Part shown: piece after piece, positions 53,853 through 62,426 of the stretch
How positions within the stretch are numbered: the stretch's first letter is position 1
Layout: every line of letters starts with the position of its first letter
NCBI RefSeq assembly: GCF_005048155.1
Contig: NZ_SUMB01000001.1
Location: 496,001-560,000, forward strand
Origin: Streptomyces piniterrae
Lineage (GTDB): Bacteria; Actinomycetota; Actinomycetes; Streptomycetales; Streptomycetaceae
DNA: 64,000 nt
Direction: 5' to 3'
Program-made: the position numbers and the translations under genes
Notes under the pieces: model-generated
What the model saw: only the letters and a program-made list of their open reading frames with translations
The model's database searches: none
Told to the model about the DNA's origin: nothing

Positions 53853-55571
53853 TCACCGGGTGAACGGTTGGATGGACTGGGCGTGACGGAAGACGTTCCG
53901 GGGGTCCCAGCGTTCCTTGACCTCCTGCAGACGCTGGTAGTTGTCGCCGTAGTAGAGGAGGTGTGAGGGCTGGCCCGACCGGTTCCACTCGGGGTCGTCG
54001 AGATCGGTGTCGGGGTAGTTGATGTAGCACCCGTCGGTCACGACATCCGGTACCTCGTCACCAGTGGTGCCGCCCGTACCGTCTCCGGCGCCCGTGGTGT
54101 AGCCGCCGCCGGAGCCGTCCGCGTCATCCGGCGAAAGAATCGGCACACCACCCGTTTCCTTGTAGACATCACGGTAGAACTCGCGGATCCAGGTCAGATG
54201 CGGCGCTGCGATCGACGGGTCGACGGCGGCGTCGAGATAGTCCGTGACTCCGTCCTTGTTGGCGTCCTTCTTCCAGCTCCAGTACGTCTGATACTGGAGC
54301 TTCAGCACAGAACTCCGCTGGTAGACCGCGGTGTCACCGCTTTCGGGAAGGTTCATCGCGCCGCCGTAGGAGTCGACCTGGAGCAGCGCCTGCGGGTTCT
54401 CGTAATCCTTGCGGGTGAGGTGATGGTAAATGGCGGTCAGCTGCGGCTCCGTGAATCCTCGTGTCATATACGCCGACTTGTACTTGCCGCACTGGTTGTC
54501 ACCGGAGCCGTTGAGCGTCTGGGTGGCGGTGAGCCAGGGCAGCCGGGTCGGCACATGCAGCCCGCCCATCGGCGCGTGCTCGCCCATCCTCCGGTCCAGA
54601 GGGGTGGGTTCTGCGTCCAGGTCCTGGGTGATCCAGTCGAGGAAGGCGTTCAGCCGTTGCACGCTGTCCGGCCTGGTGGCGTCGAGCTGGGTGATCAGAC
54701 CGACCTTGCCGTTCTTCCAGTGGGTCAGCTTCAGCAGGGTGAACATATCGCTGAAGTCACCGCGGAGCTCCTCCGGCAGCTCGGTGGTGTTCTCGTACTC
54801 GAAGAACAGCCCGTAATTGCGCACCAGCGATTTGAACTGTTCCGGTTCGTCCTTGAGGTCGTCCCAAGGCCACGCCACGGCATGCAGCAGCACCTGGGGC
54901 GGGGGCTTGGGCAGCCCCTTGAACCAGTACCGGGTGACCACACCGAAGTTCCCGCCGCCGCCACCGGTGTGGGCCCACCACAGGTCCCGCAACTCCGGGT
55001 CGGGCGAGTCGCGACGCGCGACCACCGCCTCCGCATGCTGCCCGTCGCGGACGACGACGACCTCCACCGCGTACAGATAGTCGACGGTGAGCCCATGCTG
55101 CCGGGACAGCAGTCCGTACCCGCCTCCGGAGACATGGCCGCCGGCGGCGACGGAGTAGCACGACCCGCCGGGGAGAGCGACGCCGAACGGGGCGTAGAGA
55201 TGGGTGGCGACATGCCAGTTGTTCGCCCCGGCCTCGACGCAGTACGCGCCCATCTCCTGGTCCAGATAGGCCCGGTCCATCTGTCCGAGGTCGAGGATCA
55301 CGCCCACATCGTCACCGCAGACGAAGTTCTCGTAGCAGTGGCCGCCCGACCGGACCGTGAGCCGCCTTTCGAGAGCCTCGTCGGGACCGAAGCCCGCCAG
55401 GTATTTGTTGAGTGCGGCGACGACCTCGGCGGTCGAGCCGACCACCGACACATAGTCGGGCGTCGCGATGAAGCGCTGGTTGAACCCCCTCCTCAGGGCC
55501 TCGTAACGGGCGTCCCCCGGAACCACCTCGGTACCGCATTCGGTGCCGGCGATGGTCTGTTCCGCAGCCAT
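53853..55571 (-). CDS. Bicovalent FAD-linked oxidase (BBE-like)
   Basis: 572 residues, ATG with GGGGAGAG upstream. The PCMH-type FAD domain has RSGGHCYENFVCG and ALPGGSCYSVAAGGHVSGGG, giving the His and Cys typical of bicovalent 8-alpha-histidyl/6-cysteinyl flavin; the C-terminal BBE segment YPDTDLDDPEWN.. and RWDPRNVFRHAQSI. A Gly/Thr/Asp-rich insert of about 35 residues (GGGYTTGAGDGTGGTTGDE) lies in the substrate domain. There is no signal peptide. Substrate, possibly a sugar or secondary metabolite, is unknown. A palindromic operator candidate lies 60 bases upstream. Confidence 0.9.
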   Translation of the reverse strand: MAAEQTIAGTECGTEVVPGDARYEALRRGFNQRFIATPDYVSVVGSTAEVVAALNKYLAGFGPDEALERRLTVRSGGHCYENFVCGDDVGVILDLGQMDRAYLDQEMGAYCVEAGANNWHVATHLYAPFGVALPGGSCYSVAAGGHVSGGGYGLLSRQHGLTVDYLYAVEVVVVRDGQHAEAVVARRDSPDPELRDLWWAHTGGGGGNFGVVTRYWFKGLPKPPPQVLLHAVAWPWDDLKDEPEQFKSLVRNYGLFFEYENTTELPEELRGDFSDMFTLLKLTHWKNGKVGLITQLDATRPDSVQRLNAFLDWITQDLDAEPTPLDRRMGEHAPMGGLHVPTRLPWLTATQTLNGSGDNQCGKYKSAYMTRGFTEPQLTAIYHHLTRKDYENPQALLQVDSYGGAMNLPESGDTAVYQRSSVLKLQYQTYWSWKKDANKDGVTDYLDAAVDPSIAAPHLTWIREFYRDVYKETGGVPILSPDDADGSGGGYTTGAGDGTGGTTGDEVPDVVTDGCYINYPDTDLDDPEWNRSGQPSHLLYYGDNYQRLQEVKERWDPRNVFRHAQSIQPFTR

Positions 55572-55630
55572 GAACTCTCCCCACGCAGATGTATGACGGC
55601 CGATGGCCTACGACGGTCTATGACGACCTT

Positions 55631-55650
55631 CAGTAGTCAAACACCTACTG
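55631..55650. promoter_or_regulatory. Inverted-repeat operator candidate upstream of FAD oxidase
   Basis: CAGTAG-TCAAACAC-CTACTG, a perfect 6-base inverted repeat in an AT-richer section, 60 bases upstream of the oxidase. It resembles sites of TetR/MarR-type dimers; no such regulator gene is adjacent. Confidence 0.5.
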
Positions 55651-55835
55651 TGAGTGATTGGTTGCATGCGTGGGAAGAGCCGGCAGGTGTCGGGCGCACA
55701 TGCCCGGGTTGACGATCGCCCCACTCGACGCGCAGGGACCATCGGTTACCGACCGGACCGACCGGACCGATCAGTACACGGCACGCGGGCCACGGCACGG
55801 GGGACACGGCACACCGCAGAACGCTGACCCGGAAG

Positions 55836-57116
55836 TCAGATCCGCAGCGTCGAGGGCGGGCGGGTGCCGTTCAGGAAGTGGTCGCCGATGTCGCGGAGCC
55901 GGTGGGTGGGCGAGCCCTGTCCCGTCAGGACGCGTGCGTTGCGCCAGAACCTGTCGAACCCCGGACCGTCGGTGGGGGAGTCGGCGCCGCCCGTGAGTTC
56001 CAGGATGCGCGTCGTGATGTGCATGACGGACCTGCTGGTGACGGCCTCGGCCGCGGCCACGAGGACGGCGATGTCGGCGTGCTCGTCATCGCTCAGTTCC
56101 CGCCCCCTGGCGAGCCCCCTCGCCAGCGCTTCCGTCGCCGGTTCGACGACCGCCGCGGCGGTGTGGGCGGCGGCCACCAACTCCCCGTAGGCGAGGAGGA
56201 GATAGGGGTCCCGGCCCGGATGCTCCGCGTACCCGCCGTGGTCCGACCCCGCCGGCCAGGTGCGCGGCGTGGCGCGGCTGACGTCCCGTGCCTCGGCCAG
56301 CGCTCCCTCGGCGATCCCCAGGCCGACGTGGACGAGGGCGAGCCGGAGCGCCAGTGGGGCGAGCGTGGCGAAGGGGGAGGCGTCGTGCTCGTCGTGCGGG
56401 ACGGTGCCGAGTATGTGGTCCGCGGGCACCGGGACGTTTTCGAAGTCGATGCTGCCGGCTCCGGTGAGCCGCTGTCCGAGCCGGTCGTGCGCCGGGTCGG
56501 TCGTGACGCCAGGACGGGCCGGGTCCACGAGCACGATCAGGGGCTCGTCGGTCGAGGTGCAGACGGCGCCGAGCACCAGCCGGTCGGCGACGGCGACACC
56601 GGCGGCGAACGCCCGGCGCCCGTTGAGTACGTACCCGCCCGCCTCCGGTGTGAGAGTGAGCTCGGGACCCCGCTCCGACTCCGGTTCCGCCCCCGGGATG
56701 TCGGTACTCCCGGCCCACAGCCACTGCTCGGCCGCCGCCCGGAGTTCGAGCGCTTCGGCCGTCTCCGGGGGGCCGAAGAACCGGGCGCTCCATGACAGGA
56801 CGTAGTGCCGGGCGAGCAGTTCGCCGATGGAGCTGTCGGCCGCCGAGATCTCCCGGATGACCGCACAGGCCGTCCGCCAGTCACTGCCCCTCCGAAGCGG
56901 GCCCGGCGGCACCAGCAGGGCCGGCAGCCCGGCTTCGCGCAGCCGGGAGATCTCGTCGAACGGGGGCTTGCCGGCCCGGTCGCGGGCGAGTGCGTCCACG
57001 GCGAGATCCTCCGCGAGCTCACGGGTGACGCACGGCCATATCGGGTCCTCCGGCGGGAGGTTGACCTCCGGGTCGGCGGTTCCTGCTACGGACTTCTGCG
57101 GCACGACGCCGTTCAC
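55836..57116 (-). CDS. SfnB/DszC-like flavin oxidoreductase (acyl-CoA dehydrogenase fold)
   Basis: 426 residues. The GTG at 57116 (VNGVVPQKSV) has GGGAGGGG five bases upstream and is preferred over the longer frame to 57209. The fold follows acyl-CoA dehydrogenases: AADSSIGELLARHYVLSW, WLWAGSTDIPG, GYVLNGRRAFAAGVAVADRL, then a C-terminal helical domain ending FDRFWRNARVLTG and HRLRDIGDHFLNG, which is characteristic of SfnB/DszC flavin-dependent monooxygenases for organosulfur compounds. It likely desulfurises alternative sulfur sources, working with a separate flavin reductase. Confidence 0.85.
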   Translation of the reverse strand: MNGVVPQKSVAGTADPEVNLPPEDPIWPCVTRELAEDLAVDALARDRAGKPPFDEISRLREAGLPALLVPPGPLRRGSDWRTACAVIREISAADSSIGELLARHYVLSWSARFFGPPETAEALELRAAAEQWLWAGSTDIPGAEPESERGPELTLTPEAGGYVLNGRRAFAAGVAVADRLVLGAVCTSTDEPLIVLVDPARPGVTTDPAHDRLGQRLTGAGSIDFENVPVPADHILGTVPHDEHDASPFATLAPLALRLALVHVGLGIAEGALAEARDVSRATPRTWPAGSDHGGYAEHPGRDPYLLLAYGELVAAAHTAAAVVEPATEALARGLARGRELSDDEHADIAVLVAAAEAVTSRSVMHITTRILELTGGADSPTDGPGFDRFWRNARVLTGQGSPTHRLRDIGDHFLNGTRPPSTLRI

Positions 57117-57156
57117 CGTCCCCTCCCGGAACCAGGGAACCCGGCGCTTCCCTAGC

Positions 57157-57179
57157 TTTCCCACTGGATTAGTAGGAAT
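57157..57179. promoter_or_regulatory. Rrf2 (IscR type-2-like) operator candidate upstream of SfnB gene
   Basis: TTTC-CC-N12-GG-AAT, an AT-rich island in GC-rich DNA. The CC-N12-GG spacing and the T three bases before GG fit the IscR type-2 pattern of Rrf2 regulators. It lies 41-63 bases upstream of the SfnB-like start and the Rrf2 gene is the next gene upstream. Confidence 0.45.
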
Positions 57180-57264
57180 AAGAATGCGTCCGGACTGCGC
57201 GAGCAGCAAGGGCCGTTCAAGGGATGGACAACAGCGTCTTGAATTCCGGACTGCGTCGGGGCGG

Positions 57265-57556
57265 CCCGATACTCCTCGCGGCTGTCGGGTACTCCTCTGC
57301 TCTTCTACTCCTCTACTCCTCGCGAAGCAGTCCGGTGCTCCGCGCGTCTGCGTCCGCGAACGCCGGGAGCGCTGAGAACACCGCGAACGCTGGGAACGCT
57401 GGGAACGCCAGGAATGCCGTCCCGCGCCCCGGCGTTGTGGCCTGCAAGGGGCCCGCGCAACCCCTAGGGGATCCGTTCGAACGCCCCTTAAGGGTCCGGC
57501 TCAAGGGTCCCCGCCTCAAGGGCCCGTCCGCTTACGGGTTCGTCCCCTCAAGGGTT
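57265..57556. repeat. Cluster of short imperfect repeats between SfnB-like and Rrf2 genes
   Basis: The 431-base gap from 57117 to 57547 has no plausible gene. It contains TACTCCTC four or five times (57269-57323), GGGAACGC-type units in tandem (57380-57412) and CTCAAGGGT/CTCAAGGGC units (57490-57556), besides CCCCTAGGGG. These look like local slippage repeats; they may also act as an mRNA 3' structure for the Rrf2 gene. Confidence 0.6.
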
Positions 57557-58006
57557 CGTCCACGAAGCGGGATCCTCGGCCAGCGCGGTCACCCGGGTGG
57601 GCAACTCGGCGGCGGCGACATCCGCCAGTGAGACGCCGTCGAGAATCTGGCGCACGTTGGCGCGCAAGGCGACCCACACCGGGAGCAGTGACTCGGCGGG
57701 GCCGGTGTACGACAATTCGGGCGGACGGACGCCCCGTACCGCCACCAGGGGGCCGTCCACGACACGGATGACGTCCGCGATGCTGATGGCCTCGGGGGCC
57801 TTGGCCAGCCGGTAGCCGCCGTTGCCGCCGCGCTGGCTGAGGACCAGTCCGCCCCGGCGCATATCGTTCAGGATGCCTTCGAGGAACTTGTGCGGAATGT
57901 CCTGTGCGTCGGCGATCGCCTCGGCCTTGAGCGGCCCCGCCTCCCGGGCGTCAGCGAGTTGCAGCGCGGCACGCACCGCATAGTCCGCTCTGGCTGAAAT
58001 CCGCAT
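57548..58006 (-). CDS. Rrf2-family regulator without cysteines
   Basis: 152 residues. The Rrf2 winged HTH: MRISARADYAVRAALQLADA, AIADAQDIPHKFLEGILNDM, GLVLSQRGGNGGYRLAKAPE. IscR and NsrR carry three Cys ligands for an Fe-S cluster; this protein has no Cys at all, so it cannot hold one through Cys and is more like the CymR-type sulfur regulators. It precedes the SfnB-like gene on the same strand after a repeat-rich gap. Confidence 0.88.
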   Translation of the reverse strand: MRISARADYAVRAALQLADAREAGPLKAEAIADAQDIPHKFLEGILNDMRRGGLVLSQRGGNGGYRLAKAPEAISIADVIRVVDGPLVAVRGVRPPELSYTGPAESLLPVWVALRANVRQILDGVSLADVAAAELPTRVTALAEDPASWTNP

Positions 58007-58163
58007 GCCGGCATTATCCCTCAGCGCGGCGGCACGACTGCTCCGGTTCGGGCACCCATCAGCGGGGAAGGAGGAAGCGGAGTGCGGCGTCGCAGACCTC
58101 TTGACGCGGTTCGGTGCCGGATCGACACTCAAGGGCGGAAACCCCGGCGAACGGGTGGGATTC

Positions 58164-58286
58164 ATGGGGCGTGCAGGGCTGGACACCGACCGCGCGGTCC
58201 GCGCGGCCCAGCAGCTTCCCCTTCTGACCTCGCGCCGGCACATCGATCTCCTGCGCGTCTGCAGCGCGGCGAGTCTTCCTTTCTGA
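58164..58286 (+). CDS. Putative leader peptide of the LTSRRHIDLLRV type
   Basis: 40 residues, ATG with GGGTGGGA upstream. It contains PLLTSRRHIDLLRVCSAASL. From memory, short ORFs ending in this RRHIDLLRV motif precede sulfur-assimilation operons in Streptomyces and are annotated as putative leader peptides. A Cys codon is present near the end. A hairpin directly follows the stop. Together they suggest attenuation-type control of the ECM4-like gene 175 bases downstream. Confidence 0.72.
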   Translation: MGRAGLDTDRAVRAAQQLPLLTSRRHIDLLRVCSAASLPF

Positions 58287-58321
58287 GGCGTAGCGGCCCG
58301 CCGCCTTCGGAGCCGTACGCC
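58287..58321 (+). promoter_or_regulatory. Hairpin directly after leader peptide
   Basis: GGCGTA at 58287-58292 pairs with TACGCC at 58316-58321 with additional inner GC pairing. It begins one base after the leader stop. It may be an attenuator stem; further alternative hairpins between 58360 and 58400 are possible but less clear. Confidence 0.4.
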
Positions 58322-58460
58322 CCGGCCACCCCCCTCACCTGCTCCGCGCCGAAACCTCTTCGGATCCGGCCCTGTCGGCCTGCGCCGACGGCGCCTGCTG
58401 CCCGCTGCCCGTCGTACGCCCGCCCGTACGTCCACGACGTGCCCGTCTCCAGGGAGTCAT

Positions 58461-59336
58461 ATGTCCCCCCTTTCCGCGTCCACCGCGTCCCAGACCGCCG
58501 TCCCGTCCCTCCGGGGCAGGATCGGCTGTGATGTGCGCAGCGGCCATTACGTCGTGCCGCATCGCTACCGGCTGCACCTCTCGCCCGCTTGTCCGCACTG
58601 TCTGGGAATCGCCGTCACCCACAGCCTGCTGGGCCTCGGTGACACTCTGCCGGTGACGTTGCTGCCCGCCGTCCCCGACGCCCCGGACGGCGGGTACTCC
58701 GCGCTGCACGCGCTGTACGAGGCCAGCTCGCACCAGCACCCCGGACCGGCCGCCGCGCCGGTGCTCAGCGACGGATGGACGGGGCGGATCGTCAGTACGC
58801 ACACCCCCGACATCCTGCGTGACCTGGCCGAACGGTTCGGTGAACACGGTCCCGTGCTCTTTCCGCGCCATGCCGGGGAGGACATCGAGGCGATCGGCCG
58901 GCTCTGCGAGCAGCACATCGACGAGGCAGCGCAGCGTGCCGGCCGGCTGGGGATCGGCAGCGCGGACCACGAGACCGCGCTGGCCACCCTGCTCCGCGCG
59001 CTGGACTCGCTGGAGCGACGACTGGCCGGCCGTGAGTATGTACTGGGCGGTGAACTCACCTTCGCCGACGTCCAGTTGTGGGTGACTCTGGTGCAGCTCG
59101 ACACCGTGCACCGCTGGCATCTGGACGCCGCGGCGGTACACCGCATCGCCGAGCACCGGCGGTTGTGGTCGTATGCGCGCCGACTGGCGGCTCTTCCCGC
59201 CTTCGGCTCGCACCTCGACCTGGACGCCATCGCCCGTCGGCATCACGCACGCTGCCAGGGGCAGGAGGCCGCGGGAGCGGCGGTGCAGATCGTGGACTGG
59301 ACGGCGGCGCATACGCCTGGTCGCGTTACGCCGTAA
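58461..59336 (+). CDS. ECM4/YqjG-like glutathionyl-hydroquinone reductase-family protein
   Basis: 291 residues, ATG with AGGGAG upstream. Thioredoxin-like N-terminal part with the redox motif LSPACPHCLG, then a GST C-terminal domain (GEHGPVLFPRHAGEDIEAIG, LERRLAGREYVLGGELTFAD, HRRLWSYARRLAALPAFG). ECM4-like (Xi-class) GSTs normally have a CPWAHR active site; here CPHC has two Cys. Actinobacteria use mycothiol, so the true thiol may differ. The leader and neighbouring SfnB-like gene suggest a sulfur-metabolism role. Confidence 0.82.
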   Translation: MSPLSASTASQTAVPSLRGRIGCDVRSGHYVVPHRYRLHLSPACPHCLGIAVTHSLLGLGDTLPVTLLPAVPDAPDGGYSALHALYEASSHQHPGPAAAPVLSDGWTGRIVSTHTPDILRDLAERFGEHGPVLFPRHAGEDIEAIGRLCEQHIDEAAQRAGRLGIGSADHETALATLLRALDSLERRLAGREYVLGGELTFADVQLWVTLVQLDTVHRWHLDAAAVHRIAEHRRLWSYARRLAALPAFGSHLDLDAIARRHHARCQGQEAAGAAVQIVDWTAAHTPGRVTP

Positions 59337-59508
59337 CGGCGTCGACGGTGCGGGGTGGACGCGGAACGCCGTTCGGAGCGGATGTTCTGGACGCACCGGC
59401 GGTCTTCGGCCTGCTTCGGCCTGATCTGCGGAAAAGCCAGGGACGGGAGCGGCTTCCACGGCACTCTGGGGACCTGTGGATCAGGGCGAGGAGAGGTGGC
59501 GTGGCGGA

Positions 59509-60534
59509 ATGGCGATAGGTGGATGGGTGAGCGGGCGGACAGGCAGGCGGTTACGTGGACATGGTGCCGCTGTTGCGGTGGGGGTGTCGGCGACGCTGCT
59601 GGTCGGCGGTGTGCAGACGCCGGTGGCGGCATCGGGGATGCACAGGACGCCCGCCACGCAGAAGGCGCGGGGCACGGAGCCGTCGGTGACCACGGCCCTG
59701 GCGCGGTGCCAGGAGCGGGCGAGTGTCGAGGTGTTCCGGGAGGGGGGCGTACCGCTCCTGGACTGGCGCGAAAACCTCGAGTTCGACGGGCGCGGCACCA
59801 TGTGGGTCGCGCATGTCACCAAGCACAGGGTCGAGGGTTACGCCCCGGACGGCACGCTCAGGACCACCTTCCCCGTGAACGGACCGGGCGGCATCCGGCG
59901 CGGCCCGGACGGCATGATGTATGTCAACTCCGGTGTGAATCCGCTGACTTCGGGTCTGGGCAGCGGCGTCATGCGCTTCGATCCGACGGCCGCCCGGCCC
60001 AAGGCCCAGAAGGTCGTGGACGGGGTTTCCGGCATCAACGGCCTCGCCATCGACTCCGCCGGCAACTTCTACCTCAGCCGCGAACTGGCCACCGGCATCC
60101 TCAAGATCCGCCCCGACGGAACGAAGGACGAGCGGTGGACGCGGGCCGCCGCCGTCTTCGGCACCAACGGCCTGGAGATCGTCGGCGATCAGCTCTACGC
60201 GAGCGTCATCACCAGCACCGCCTCGCCGGTCGTCCGCGTTCCCCTGAACGACCCTGCGCACCACACCACCGTCACCGAACTCAGCCCCAACCCCTTGGAC
60301 GCCAAGCTCCTCGACGACCTCACCTCCTTCGACGGAGATCTGGTGGTCGCCAGTTTCCGGGACGGCCAACTCATCCGGGTGGACCCGAGGACCGGCCGGT
60401 CCTGCGTACTGGCCACCGGTCTGCGCATGCCGTGCAGCGTCCGCCTCCCGCGCGCTTTCGGCGGCCACGATCCGCGGCGCGAACTGTTCGTCGTCGAAGC
60501 CTCAGGGCGCATTGTGAAAGTGACGGTGGGCTGA
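59509..60534 (+). CDS. Secreted beta-propeller (SMP-30/NHL-like) protein
   Basis: 341 residues. A signal peptide (RLRGHGAAVAVGVSATLLVG) is followed by six or so blades: DGRGTMWVAHVTKHRVEGYA, GPGGIRRGPDGMMYVNSGVN, GINGLAIDSAGNFYLSREL, GTNGLEIVGDQLYASVITST, SFDGDLVVASFRDGQLIRVD. It resembles SMP-30-type lactonases but no activity can be assigned. I used the ATG at 59509 rather than the longer GTG frame; the signal peptide supports this. Confidence 0.82.
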   Translation: MAIGGWVSGRTGRRLRGHGAAVAVGVSATLLVGGVQTPVAASGMHRTPATQKARGTEPSVTTALARCQERASVEVFREGGVPLLDWRENLEFDGRGTMWVAHVTKHRVEGYAPDGTLRTTFPVNGPGGIRRGPDGMMYVNSGVNPLTSGLGSGVMRFDPTAARPKAQKVVDGVSGINGLAIDSAGNFYLSRELATGILKIRPDGTKDERWTRAAAVFGTNGLEIVGDQLYASVITSTASPVVRVPLNDPAHHTTVTELSPNPLDAKLLDDLTSFDGDLVVASFRDGQLIRVDPRTGRSCVLATGLRMPCSVRLPRAFGGHDPRRELFVVEASGRIVKVTVG

Positions 60535-60581
60535 CGGCGGGGCTCGTCGAGGGGCGCGGCGAGGCTCGCGTTCCGTTCGTT

Positions 60582-62228
60582 TCAGCGCGTCCGCACGTAC
60601 ACCAGGACCCGGCGTCCTCCTGCCTCGGCGGACGAGGTGAGGGTGAAGTGCTGGGCGAGGGTGGCGAGTTTGGCCCGGTCGCGGGGTGTGGCGGGCGCCG
60701 GGGTGGAGCCGATGTCGGTGACGACGACGATGCGTTTCCGGGCCAGCATCGCCGCCCGTATGCGAGGGGGTGCGGCCTCGACGCCGTACAGCGTCCCGGA
60801 GGCGACCGGGCTCTCGGCCAGCGCGAGATCGTGGAGTCCGCGGAACGAGGAGGGGGTGACGAGTGCGGCGTCACGCCGCTGGTCGGGTACGAAGACGATG
60901 CCGTCGCCGGGACGGGCGAGCGCCGCGACCCTGTCGGCCGTCACCCGCACGTCATCCGTCCGGCTCGCCGGGGTCCGCAGGCTCAGCTCCAGGGGGAGCA
61001 GCGCCGCGAACACGACCGCCACGACCCCGGCGAGCAGCGCCTCGCCCGGTATTCGCCGCCAACTCCGGCCTCCGGTCCGGCCGTACGACACCGCCGCCCG
61101 CACCGCCCGGGCGACGGCGGGGCCGACGAGCAGCGCCAGCCCGGTGTAGGCGAAGAGCACATAGCGGTCGACGTAGAGAGGCTTGACGAGCCAGGAGGCC
61201 AGCAGCAGCACGCTTTGCGGAACGGCGAGCAGCGGCAGCCCCACCGCGACATGAGACAGCTCCGTACGCTCGCTCCGGGGGTGCTGCGAGGGTATTCCCT
61301 GCTGAGGTATTCGGTGCGGCGGTATTCGGCTGTGCGATATCCGGTGCCGCGGTACCCGGGCGCATATCAGGGCGACGACGAGCATCGCGGTCACTCCCAG
61401 CAGGGTGACGCCCGAGGCGGGCGGTATCCATGCCACCTGATCCACTTGCCGACGGCTGGCGAGGATGAGCGGCAGCGTCCCCGACACGATCACCGCAGCG
61501 GCCGCCAACCACCTTGCGAGCAGCGGGCGTTGGCCCGCGCGCCAGGCGATGAGCACGGTCACACCGTGGGCGGCCAGTGCGAGGAGGGAGAGCCAGTTGA
61601 GGAGTGCGGTGGTGAGCATGACCGCCGTGTAGGCGCCCCAGCGCCAGGCCCACGCCCACTCGCCTCGCCGCTCGCGACCGTCGGGCGATGTCCCGGACCT
61701 CTCCGGGCACACCGCGCCCACCAGCAGCCAGGTCGCCACCACCACCCCCGCCGACACCAGCGCGAAGGCGCGCCCCTCCTGCGCGTAACGCTGCATCACC
61801 GGCAGCAGCGCCAGCACCAGCCCGGCCGAGAGGCCGCCCATGGGCCCGGTGAGCCGGCGACCGGTCGCCGCGGTGGCCGCCGCGGCGATCACCGCGCCCA
61901 GCACCGAGGGCAGCCGCAGCGCCGCCAGGCCCGGCCCGAACACCTCGAAGACGGTGTGTATGAGGAGGTAGTAGAGGCAGTGGACGACATCCACCTGCCC
62001 GATCATGTGCCATATCTCGGGTACGGACCGCTGGGCCGCCTCCCAGGTCGCGGCCTCGTCCCGCCACAGGGCGCCCTGCCGGGGCAGGCCCCACAGGCCC
62101 AGCGCGAGCGCGAGCAGCGCGGGCGCCCCGGGAACCACCCAGCCCGGCAGGCGGTGCGCTCCGACGGGGGCCCGGGCGGCCCCGCGTCCGGTGACGGGAG
62201 TGGCTCCGGAATCGAGATCAAGAGACAT
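60582..62228 (-). CDS. GT39/GT-C-like membrane glycosyltransferase
   Basis: 548 residues, about eleven helices. The first loop has GALWRDEAATWEAAQRSV, matching the Asp/Glu diad of GT-C (PMT/ArnT-like) enzymes that use polyprenyl-phosphate sugars. It probably transfers mannose or a similar residue on the outer face. A cytoplasmic or extracytoplasmic loop carries five pentapeptide repeats. The start ATG 62228 follows a -10-like sequence seven bases upstream, so the transcript may be leaderless. Confidence 0.8.
   Translation of the reverse strand: MSLDLDSGATPVTGRGAARAPVGAHRLPGWVVPGAPALLALALGLWGLPRQGALWRDEAATWEAAQRSVPEIWHMIGQVDVVHCLYYLLIHTVFEVFGPGLAALRLPSVLGAVIAAAATAATGRRLTGPMGGLSAGLVLALLPVMQRYAQEGRAFALVSAGVVVATWLLVGAVCPERSGTSPDGRERRGEWAWAWRWGAYTAVMLTTALLNWLSLLALAAHGVTVLIAWRAGQRPLLARWLAAAAVIVSGTLPLILASRRQVDQVAWIPPASGVTLLGVTAMLVVALICARVPRHRISHSRIPPHRIPQQGIPSQHPRSERTELSHVAVGLPLLAVPQSVLLLASWLVKPLYVDRYVLFAYTGLALLVGPAVARAVRAAVSYGRTGGRSWRRIPGEALLAGVVAVVFAALLPLELSLRTPASRTDDVRVTADRVAALARPGDGIVFVPDQRRDAALVTPSSFRGLHDLALAESPVASGTLYGVEAAPPRIRAAMLARKRIVVVTDIGSTPAPATPRDRAKLATLAQHFTLTSSAEAGGRRVLVYVRTR
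61278..61357 (-). repeat. 15-base tandem repeats inside the glycosyltransferase gene
   Basis: Five units encode VPRHR-ISHSR-IPPHR-IPQQG-IPSQH. On the plus strand the unit reads GGTATTCGG-like. It suggests slippage expansion in a loop between membrane helices. Confidence 0.75.
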
Positions 62229-62265
62229 GGTGCGAACTATATATGCGACGTATACATTGGGCGCA
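62229..62265 (-). promoter_or_regulatory. AT-rich promoter with TATGCG/CGCATA inverted repeat
   Basis: On the minus strand CATATATAGT precedes the glycosyltransferase ATG, with TATAGT as a -10 hexamer seven bases before the start, consistent with leaderless transcription. TATGCG and CGCATA form an inverted repeat across the same island. The 198-base gap may also hold the promoter of the phosphatase gene on the plus strand. Confidence 0.45.
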
Positions 62266-62426
62266 TAGATGTGCTTTTGTCCCGATGGGCGGCTCCCGGC
62301 CACCGCGTCGGGCCCGCCGGTCGCCGCTCGCCTCCGCCCCGCCCGCCCGCCGAAGTGTCCGCAGCTGAGCGACGAGCGCAGAATTGAGAGAGCTGTTCCG
62401 CAAGAGGGCTGCCGAAGGGGAGGCCG

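Noticed and set aside
57224..57631. 135-codon plus-strand frame between the SfnB-like and Rrf2 genes
   Set aside because: It is built from short slippage repeats (SNAGNAGNA.., RLKGPRLKGP) and runs antisense into the Rrf2 gene.
59355..62387. 1010-codon plus-strand frame through the beta-propeller and glycosyltransferase genes
   Set aside because: Out of frame with the first gene and antisense to the second; composition is Arg/Gly/Ala-rich with no domain.
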